In this document: piece by piece, positions 1-4,458 of the stretch
Layout of the letters: every line of letters begins with the position of its first letter
Numbering within the stretch: the stretch's first letter is position 1
NCBI GenBank assembly: GCA_007123455.1
Contig: SKKZ01000146.1
Location: forward strand, 1 to 5,522
DNA from: Coriobacteriia bacterium
Lineage (GTDB): Bacteria > Actinomycetota > Coriobacteriia > Anaerosomatales > SLCP01
DNA length: 5,522 nt
Direction: 5' to 3'
The notes under the pieces: generated by a model
What the model was told of the DNA's origin: nothing
Database searches by the model: none
Seen by the model: the letters and a program-made list of their open reading frames with translations, nothing else
Translations under genes and position numbers: made by a program

Positions 1-69
1 GGAGCGTGCACGCTCAACGACGTGTGCCCCGCCGCGTTCACGGTGAAGGGCTGGCGGGAGAGCCTCTGA
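1..69 (+). CDS. 3' end of an unidentified protein-coding gene (5' end outside window)
   Basis: Frame 1 is open from the window edge and ends at TGA 67-69. The last 22 residues read GACTLNDVCPAAFTVKGW then RESL. Nearly every codon (21 of 22) ends in G or C, as in the other real genes here, so this is very likely the tail of a real gene rather than chance. It contains two cysteines (C3 and C9 of the visible part) but no motif I can assign to a family. It converges on the minus-strand operon that ends at 106, with a GC-rich hairpin between them. The function is unknown. Confidence 0.6.
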   Translation, partial: GACTLNDVCPAAFTVKGWRESL

Positions 70-71
70 GT

Positions 72-88
72 GCGGTCCTGCCGACCGC
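72..88. terminator. GC-rich hairpin between convergent genes, possible terminator
   Basis: A perfect 6-bp inverted repeat, GCGGTC (72-77) and GACCGC (83-88), flanks the 5-nt loop CTGCC. It lies three bases after the stop of the forward gene and 18 bases beyond the stop of the minus-strand operon, which is where a shared bidirectional terminator would sit. No T-tract follows on either strand, so it is not a canonical intrinsic terminator. A second GACCG copy at 101-105 could pair alternatively with 73-77. Confidence 0.4.
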
Positions 89-105
89 CGGAGCCGATGG
101 GACCG

Positions 106-528
106 TCAGCTGCCGTAGCCTAGGATGAACAGGGTGATCCAGACCGCCATCCCGGTGACGGTGAACGCTCCCCCCACACCCCACCAGCGCTGACGACGCG
201 CGTACTGCTCCGGCGTCATGCGGTCGGCCACGCGGTGCCATGCGATCCGGTTCGCGTTGGCCGCGTAGACCGCCTGGGCGCCGAGCGTGGCTGCCGCTAT
301 CGACCAGCCCGCGACCACGCTCCACACGCCGAACGGCTGCGGCCCCCGCAGCATGTTGTCGACGAAGACCCACAGCGGCAGGAAGAAGACGCCCGGCCAC
401 TGACCGTGTGCAACGCCCCAGATCGGCGGGATGAAGAACGCGCCCCAGTTGAAGCGCGGAATGGGTGCGGGCGGATCCGCGAAGTACGCCTCGAGGTCGG
501 CATCGGGGGTGTGCGTCTCCCGGCTCAC
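106..528 (-). CDS. Small integral membrane protein, DUF2628-like (140 aa)
   Basis: This is a short membrane protein of unknown function. The first 25 residues are acidic, proline-containing and soluble. They are followed by PRFNWGAFFIPPIWGVAHG (residues 25-43), an aromatic, glycine- and proline-rich hairpin of the kind seen in DUF2628-type proteins. The hydrophobic stretches are roughly residues 27-40, 46-60, 68-90 and 117-138, separated by a basic segment at about 94-115 (NANRIAWHR...YARRQRWW). The start is GTG at 526-528. It overlaps the TGA of the upstream DUF554 gene in a GTGA tetranucleotide, so initiation probably depends on translational coupling; upstream there is only a weak GGCGGG. 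It is the last gene of the operon. The family call rests on motif resemblance; membrane location is well supported, but no substrate or partner is known. Confidence 0.85.
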   Translation of the reverse strand: MSRETHTPDADLEAYFADPPAPIPRFNWGAFFIPPIWGVAHGQWPGVFFLPLWVFVDNMLRGPQPFGVWSVVAGWSIAAATLGAQAVYAANANRIAWHRVADRMTPEQYARRQRWWGVGGAFTVTGMAVWITLFILGYGS

Positions 529-1280
529 GTGAGCATGCCCGCCACGAACGCGCCGATGAGGATGGCCGGGAGCATGTTGCCCACCGGGAGCCGCTTGATG
601 CCGGCGAGGTCGAGGCCGATTGCGAAGATGAGCGCGCCGCCGACCGCCTGGATCGAGCCGATGACCTCGGGGGTGATGAACGCCTCCACCGAGTGCGCAC
701 CGGCGGCGATGCCGCCCTGGATGATGATGATAGGAATCACCGAGAGACCCACTCCCGCGCCGAGCGTGGTGGCCAGCGCGATCGAGGCGATCCCGTCGAG
801 CAGCGACTTCAGATAGAGAAGCGAGGGGTCACCGAGCCCGTCCTGGATAGAGCCGAGGATGGTCATCGCGCCCACGCAGAAGAGCAGCGAGGCGGTGACG
901 AAGCCTTCGACGAGCGTGTGCCCCTTCTCGCCCGGCTGGTCGGCCTTCCCGGGCGCGAGGACCGGCGCCTTGTACGCTGCCTGCTGCAACACCTGCCCGA
1001 ACCGCTCGAGCCAGTACTCGATACGGAGAGCCTCTCCCACGAGCGCGCCGACGACGAGCGAGCCGACGAGCACGAGTGCCGACCACGACCCCAACTCGCT
1101 CACGGAGAGGTCCGCCATGCCGCCGAGACTCATGCTTGCACCGATGACCATGGTCGCAAGACCGATGCCCGAGAAGGCGATCAGCCGGAAGCGCTCGGCG
1201 ATGAGGCTGCCGAATACCAGGCCGATCGCGGTACCGGCAAGGACGGCAACCACGTTGACGATCACCCCGAGACCGGGCAT
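525..1280 (-). CDS. DUF554 family integral membrane protein (YqgA/YdfK-like, 251 aa)
   Basis: This is a multi-pass inner-membrane protein of the DUF554 family, whose E. coli member is YqgA; its molecular function is not established. Hydrophobic segments lie at about residues 3-26, 33-55, 67-83, 124-145, 163-194 and 208-250. The diagnostic core is EGFVTASLLFCVGAMTILG (125-143), then SIQDGL, KSLLDGIASI (158-167), IIIIQGG (184-190) and GNMLPA (234-239). The polar loop at about 100-121 (QQAAYKAPVLAPGKADQPGE) makes it slightly longer than the usual 225-240 aa. I chose ATG 1278-1280. The frame stays open to 1451, but the added residues are arginine-rich, non-family sequence antisense to nothing useful and lie inside the upstream gene. 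A GAGGAG ribosome site (1285-1290) falls in the last two Glu codons of that gene, whose stop is one base away. Coupled translation is therefore likely. Confidence 0.93.
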   Translation of the reverse strand: MPGLGVIVNVVAVLAGTAIGLVFGSLIAERFRLIAFSGIGLATMVIGASMSLGGMADLSVSELGSWSALVLVGSLVVGALVGEALRIEYWLERFGQVLQQAAYKAPVLAPGKADQPGEKGHTLVEGFVTASLLFCVGAMTILGSIQDGLGDPSLLYLKSLLDGIASIALATTLGAGVGLSVIPIIIIQGGIAAGAHSVEAFITPEVIGSIQAVGGALIFAIGLDLAGIKRLPVGNMLPAILIGAFVAGMLT

Positions 1281-1281
1281 C

Positions 1282-1782
1282 TCACTCCTCGTCTTCCCCT
1301 TCGAGCCACAACTTCTCCAGCTCCCGGGTGATCCGATTGCCCCCCGGCGGCACGCCGAGCGACCCGGCATCGACGGACGCAGCGCTCCGCCGCCGCCCGC
1401 CGCCCGTACCGGCGGCATCATATACCACCTTGCGGCCACGCGCTTCGGCACCGTGAGGCGCCACGCCGCCCACGCGGTCGGCGAGGGCCGTGTCGGAGCT
1501 TACCAGGCAGACCCGTTCGCGTGCGCTCCCCGCGATCCTGACGATGAGGTCATCGGCGTCTTCATCACGTGAGAAGCGCACCTCCACCGGGCGTGTCCCT
1601 GCCGAGGAGACTCCCATACCCCCGGCACCGTCGAAGACGACGATGATACGTCCCGGGCCGAGAAGGCCCGAGCCGCGGGCACGGAGCCTCGCGACCAGCC
1701 GGTCGCGCTGCTCCTCGAGGGAGAGAGAAGCGGTCGCGGGGTCGGAGCGGGTGATGTTGTATCCGTCGACGAGATAGAGCAT
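1282..1782 (-). CDS. YacP-like NYN-domain protein, putative ribonuclease (166 aa)
   Basis: This is a PIN-like NYN domain, probably a metal-dependent RNA nuclease of the YacP (Rae1-type) family; Bacillus YacP/Rae1 is a ribosome-associated mRNA endonuclease. Numbered from ATG 1780-1782, the signature LYLVDGYN gives Asp6. IIVVFDGAGG gives Asp51. VEVRFSRDEDADDLI (66-80) carries the acidic cluster Asp73, Asp75, Asp77 and Asp78. CLVSSD ends in Asp97. These are the expected acidic metal ligands in the expected order. The C-terminal part (about 105-150) is Gly/Arg-rich and lacks the SARELL-like helix of Bacillus YacP. An in-frame GTG at 1801-1803 would add 7 residues; I prefer the ATG because family members begin directly at the first strand. 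Neither start has a clear Shine-Dalgarno sequence. It is the second gene of the operon, immediately before DUF554. RNase activity is inferred from the family. Confidence 0.88.
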   Translation of the reverse strand: MLYLVDGYNITRSDPATASLSLEEQRDRLVARLRARGSGLLGPGRIIVVFDGAGGMGVSSAGTRPVEVRFSRDEDADDLIVRIAGSARERVCLVSSDTALADRVGGVAPHGAEARGRKVVYDAAGTGGGRRRSAASVDAGSLGVPPGGNRITRELEKLWLEGEDEE

Positions 1783-1816
1783 AAGCGCATCGTACGCGAG
1801 CACGCGGGCCGCGTCT

Positions 1817-1830
1817 GCATCGGGCGATGC
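1817..1830. repeat. Short inverted repeat in the spacer before the NYN gene
   Basis: GCATCGGGCGATGC is an inverted repeat with arms GCATCG and CGATGC around a GG centre. In RNA this means a 5-bp stem with a 4-nt loop. It lies just outside the stop of the four-cysteine gene (it begins two bases into the spacer on the minus strand) and 35 bases before the preferred NYN start. It could be an mRNA hairpin that attenuates or marks a processing site, or it could be chance in GC-rich DNA. Confidence 0.3.
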
Positions 1831-1831
1831 G

Positions 1832-2059
1832 TCAGGCGTCGCGGCGGTGCCGGACCCCCTCCATGCGCTCTTTGACGCTCAGCAGCCACGACGCGACATG
1901 GTCGCCCTCGTCACCGAGCAACTCGAAGTGCTGTATCGCGCAGCCGTTGACCGCCGCATTGATGTCGAGATGATCGACCACACGCCAGTAAACACACTGC
2001 TCCTCGTCGCAGTGCGCCAGGATGCTGTTCGCGGCCTTCAGCTTGCAGCTCTCGCTCAC
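1832..2059 (-). CDS. Small four-cysteine protein of unknown function (75 aa)
   Basis: This is the first gene of the minus-strand operon. The start is GTG 2057-2059, preceded at 8-nt spacing by a strong GAGGAGG ribosome site, the best in the window, so the gene is very likely expressed. The protein is soluble, with no signal or membrane segment. Four cysteines are spaced C5-x11-C17-x4-C22-x17-C40, with histidines at 16, 30 and 44. This suggests a zinc or iron-sulfur site or a redox role. The C-terminal third (about 44-69) looks like an amphipathic helix with Trp58, followed by a basic tail, RHRRDA. I do not recognise a named family. The NYN nuclease follows after 49 bases (28 if its GTG is used). 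The forward frame that overlaps this gene is the antisense 5' extension of the lipoprotein reading frame and is not a competing gene. Confidence 0.8.
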   Translation of the reverse strand: MSESCKLKAANSILAHCDEEQCVYWRVVDHLDINAAVNGCAIQHFELLGDEGDHVASWLLSVKERMEGVRHRRDA

Positions 2060-2067
2060 GTGATGAC

Positions 2068-2074
2068 CCTCCTC
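2068..2074 (-). promoter_or_regulatory. Shine-Dalgarno site of the four-cysteine gene
   Basis: GAGGAGG on the minus strand, with the GGAGG core 8 nt from the GTG start at 2059. It fixes the start of the 75-residue protein despite the non-ATG codon. Confidence 0.75.
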
Positions 2075-2088
2075 GATACCGCAGTATC
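2075..2088. repeat. Inverted repeat GATAC-CGCA-GTATC in the divergent promoter region
   Basis: A perfect 5-bp inverted repeat with a 4-nt centre lies between the candidate -10 box and the ribosome site of the four-cysteine gene, about where transcription should start. A further GTATAC palindrome at 2094-2099 puts a GTAT motif exactly 10 bp from the one at 2084. It may be an operator or a 5'-UTR hairpin; no regulator gene is adjacent to support either. Confidence 0.35.
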
Positions 2089-2092
2089 CACA

Positions 2093-2121
2093 AGTATACG
2101 TGCATCGCCCCGGTTCGGGAA
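2093..2121 (-). promoter_or_regulatory. Candidate sigma70-type promoter for the minus-strand operon
   Basis: On the minus strand the hexamer TATACT (2093-2098) matches the -10 consensus at 5 of 6 positions. With a 17-nt spacer the -35 position (2116-2121) reads TTCCCG, a poor match to TTGACA. The predicted transcript would start near 2086 and have a leader of about 27 nt containing the Shine-Dalgarno site. I see no equally good promoter for the plus-strand lipoprotein in the same 102-bp gap. Confidence 0.45.
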
Positions 2122-2146
2122 GAATAGGGGTAAGACACTCGTTCCG

Positions 2147-2154
2147 GAGAGAGG
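2147..2154 (+). promoter_or_regulatory. Shine-Dalgarno site of the beta-propeller lipoprotein gene
   Basis: A purine run, GAGAGAGG, ends 7 nt before ATG 2162-2164. This spacing supports that ATG over the long upstream extension of the frame and over the in-frame ATG at 2183, which would remove the positively charged n-region of the signal peptide. Confidence 0.6.
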
Positions 2155-2161
2155 CTCAACG

Positions 2162-3409
2162 ATGGTCGTGAGACGTACGATCATGGTGTTCATCGTCACG
2201 CTTGTGGCTGCAGCGCTGGTGTCCGGGTGTGAACGCGGCACGGATCCAGTCATCGTCGAGCCACCCGAACCGGTCCCTAGCGAGCCGGCCCCCGCACCGG
2301 ATGACACACCCGACCTCGCAGCCCTCGAAATCGCGTTCACACCCGTAGCCGACGGATTTTCTCAGCCGCTGCTCGTGCTCGGCGCGGGCGACGGATCGGG
2401 TCGCTTGTTCGTAGCCGAGAAGGGCGGCCTGCTCAAAGTGGTCCGAAATGGCGAGGTCGACTCCGAACCCTTCCTCGACCTCACCGGGGCGGTGAGCACC
2501 GAGTCCGAGCGCGGGCTGCTCGGTATCGCATTCCCCGAAGGCTTCGGCGAGCATGGCCGCTTCTACGTGAGCTATACCGACGCGAACGGCGCAAGCGTCA
2601 TCTCGCGCTTCCTCGCCGAGGGTGACAGCGCGGTCCGGGCGAGTGAGACGATCCTCCTGCGCGTCCCACAGCCCTACGCGAATCACAACGGCGGAAACAT
2701 CGTGTTCGGCCCCGACGGCTATCTGTACACGAGCCTGGGTGACGGGGGATCTGGCGGGGACCCGATGGGGAATGGCCAGGACCTGTCGACGCTGCTCGGT
2801 GCGATGCTCCGAATCGACGTAGGAGAATCTCCGGAGTCCATCGTCGAGCCTGACCGTGATGCGTACGCGATACCCCCCGACAATCCGTTCGTCGACGACG
2901 AGGACGCGCTCTCCGAGATCTGGTCGTACGGGCTGCGCAATCCCTGGCGCTTCTCGTTCGATCGCGAGACGGGCGACCTGTGGATCGCCGATGTCGGCCA
3001 GAACGAGGTGGAAGAGGTCAACTTCCAGCCCGCATCGAGCACCGGCGGCGAGAACTGGGGTTGGAATCTCTTCGAGGGAACCGCCCCCTACCCGCCCAAC
3101 CGCACCGTCACCGAGGATCAGGACGACTTCGCCTGGCCGATCGTCGAGTACCGGCATCCCATCGGACGCTCGGTCACGGGCGGCTTCGTCTACCGTGGAT
3201 CGGCGTTCCCGGACATGCAAGGCGTCTACCTGTACGGCGACTACGTGACCGGTCGCATCTGGGGCCTCGTGCGCCCTGCCGATGGATCGGCCGAGAACCG
3301 CGAACTTGCCGAGACCGACATGCGGGTGGTCTCGTTCGGCGAGGACGATGAGGGCGAGCTCTACGTGGTCGACTTCGGCGGAGCGTTCTACCGCGTCGAA
3401 GCCCGCTAG
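2162..3409 (+). CDS. Secreted lipoprotein with glucose/sorbosone dehydrogenase-type beta-propeller (PQQ-GDH/HHIP-like, 415 aa)
   Basis: This is an exported lipid-anchored protein, predicted to act outside the cytoplasmic membrane as a sugar (aldose) dehydrogenase-like six-bladed propeller; the substrate is unknown. Signal peptide: charged VVRR, a hydrophobic stretch at residues 7-20 and the lipobox VSGC with Cys23. A Pro/Glu/Asp-rich linker spans about 28-52. The propeller begins at about 57. Family motifs in order are RLFVAEKGG (81-89), RGLLGIAF (117-124), NHNGGNIVFGPDGYLY (174-189) with the family's catalytic-position His175, DGGSGGDP (194-201), EIWSYGLRNPWRFSFD (252-267), DVGQNEVEEVN (277-287), ENWGWNLFEG (297-306), TGGFVYRGSAFPD (339-351), GDYVTGRIWGL (359-369) and ELYVVD (399-404). 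Length is normal. The GLRNPW motif has Trp262 where soluble glucose dehydrogenase has a PQQ-contacting Gln, so PQQ binding is uncertain. The gene is monocistronic, divergent from the four-cysteine gene and convergent with the aldolase. Confidence 0.92.
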   Translation: MVVRRTIMVFIVTLVAAALVSGCERGTDPVIVEPPEPVPSEPAPAPDDTPDLAALEIAFTPVADGFSQPLLVLGAGDGSGRLFVAEKGGLLKVVRNGEVDSEPFLDLTGAVSTESERGLLGIAFPEGFGEHGRFYVSYTDANGASVISRFLAEGDSAVRASETILLRVPQPYANHNGGNIVFGPDGYLYTSLGDGGSGGDPMGNGQDLSTLLGAMLRIDVGESPESIVEPDRDAYAIPPDNPFVDDEDALSEIWSYGLRNPWRFSFDRETGDLWIADVGQNEVEEVNFQPASSTGGENWGWNLFEGTAPYPPNRTVTEDQDDFAWPIVEYRHPIGRSVTGGFVYRGSAFPDMQGVYLYGDYVTGRIWGLVRPADGSAENRELAETDMRVVSFGEDDEGELYVVDFGGAFYRVEAR

Positions 3410-3429
3410 GACTCATCGCCTCAAAGGTA

Positions 3430-4458
3430 TCAGGAGAGCGCGTCGCGCACTGCAGCGACGAGCGTGTCCACATCCTCGGGTGTCGTGTCCCACGATGCCA
3501 CCCAGCGCACCTCGCCCCGGGCCTCGTCCCACGTATAGAAGCCGAATCTCTCGGCCAGGGGCGGGATGATCTCGGCAGGCAGGACAGCAAAGACCTCGTT
3601 GGCCTCCACCGGCTGGGTTATCTCGACCCCCACCCCGGCCATACCTCCGGCGAGTCTCGTGGCCATCGCGTTGGCATGCGCCGCGGTCTCGAGCCACAGG
3701 CCTTCGGCGAGCATCGCGGTGAACTGTGCGCCGACGAAGCGCATCTTACTCGCCAGCTGCCCGCACTGCTTGCGCACGAATGCGAGTACGTCCGCAGGCG
3801 CGCCGTGGAGCAGCACCACGGCCTCACCTAGCAGCATGCCGTTCTTCGTGCCGCCGAACGAGAGCGCGTCCACGCCGCCGTCGACGAGCATCTCGCGCGG
3901 CGTGCAGCCGAGCGAGACGACCGCGTTGGCAAAACGCGCGCCGTCGACGTGCAGCAGGAGCCCGTGCGCGTGTGCCACATCGGACAGCGCACGCAGCTCG
4001 GCAATCGTGTATACGGTCCCGTACTCGCTCGCCTGCGAGACAGAGATCACCCGGGGCTGGGCGTGGTGCTCGAAGCCGAAGCCGGTCAGATGCGGATGGA
4101 CGAGCTCGGGCGTGAGCTTGCCGTCGGGGGTCGCGACCGGGACCAGCTTGACTCCGGCGATTCGTTCCGGTGCGGCGCACTCGTCGACATTGATGTGCGC
4201 CGTCTCCGCGCAGATGACCGACTCCCAGGGACGGCATATCGTTGCGAGCGTCACGACGTTGGCCCCGGTGCCGTTGAACGTGAACGCCACATCTATGTCA
4301 TCGCCGAGGATAGCGCGCAGGTGGCCGAGCGCCTCGGTGGTCCACGGGTCGTCCCCGTACGCAGGGACGTGGCCCCCGTTGGCGTGCACGATGGCGTCCA
4401 TGACACGTGGGTGGACGCCGGAGTGGTTGTCCGAACCGAAGCTCACGCGACGCGTCAT
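3430..4458 (-). CDS. L-threonine aldolase-type PLP enzyme, beta-eliminating lyase family (342 aa)
   Basis: This is a fold-type I PLP enzyme predicted to cleave L-threonine or L-allo-threonine (and other beta-hydroxy amino acids) to glycine and an aldehyde in the cytoplasm. Visible motifs: SFGSDNHSGVHPRVMDAI (6-23) at the N-terminus, AYGDDPWT (33-40), the phosphate-binding FNGTGANV (61-68), ETAHINVDECAAPE (85-98) with the stacking/base His88, HVDGARFAN (170-178) with Asp172 for the pyridine nitrogen, and SFGGTKNGM (200-208) with Schiff-base Lys205. The SFGGTKNG form resembles the Pseudomonas-type low-specificity aldolases more than E. coli LtaE. Length is normal for the family. ATG 4456-4458 is preceded by AAGGAGA (4465-4471, GGAG spacing 7 nt) and overlaps the upstream TGA as ATGA. 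It therefore forms a coupled pair with the ACC-deaminase-like gene. Exact substrate specificity cannot be read from the sequence. Confidence 0.92.
   Translation of the reverse strand: MTRRVSFGSDNHSGVHPRVMDAIVHANGGHVPAYGDDPWTTEALGHLRAILGDDIDVAFTFNGTGANVVTLATICRPWESVICAETAHINVDECAAPERIAGVKLVPVATPDGKLTPELVHPHLTGFGFEHHAQPRVISVSQASEYGTVYTIAELRALSDVAHAHGLLLHVDGARFANAVVSLGCTPREMLVDGGVDALSFGGTKNGMLLGEAVVLLHGAPADVLAFVRKQCGQLASKMRFVGAQFTAMLAEGLWLETAAHANAMATRLAGGMAGVGVEITQPVEANEVFAVLPAEIIPPLAERFGFYTWDEARGEVRWVASWDTTPEDVDTLVAAVRDALS

Noticed and set aside
719..732. ATGATGATGAT trinucleotide run resembling a microsatellite
   Set aside because: It encodes the Ile run IIII before QGG, a conserved hydrophobic segment of DUF554.
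465..1331. Long forward open frame (288 codons) opposite DUF554
   Set aside because: The translation is rich in Asp, Glu, Arg and His with no motif; it is the antisense shadow of the DUF554 gene.
1281..1451. N-terminal extension of the DUF554 frame up to 1451
   Set aside because: The added sequence is Arg/Gly/Ser-rich with no family similarity and lies entirely within the NYN gene in another frame; ATG 1278-1280 has a ribosome site and matches the family N-terminus.
1847..2161. Forward in-frame extension of the lipoprotein gene upstream of ATG 2162
   Set aside because: It would bury the signal peptide and lipobox internally, lies antisense to the four-cysteine gene, and a good ribosome site precedes ATG 2162.
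2156..3220. Minus-strand open frame (354 codons) opposite the propeller lipoprotein
   Set aside because: It is the antisense shadow of a well-supported gene, with no recognisable domain.
3441..3460. Hairpin CGTCGC / GCGACG with an 8-nt loop just beyond the lipoprotein stop
   Set aside because: It lies inside the 3' coding end of the aldolase gene, has no T-tract, and 6-bp GC stems are common in DNA of this composition. The 20-bp gap 3410-3429 itself contains no terminator.
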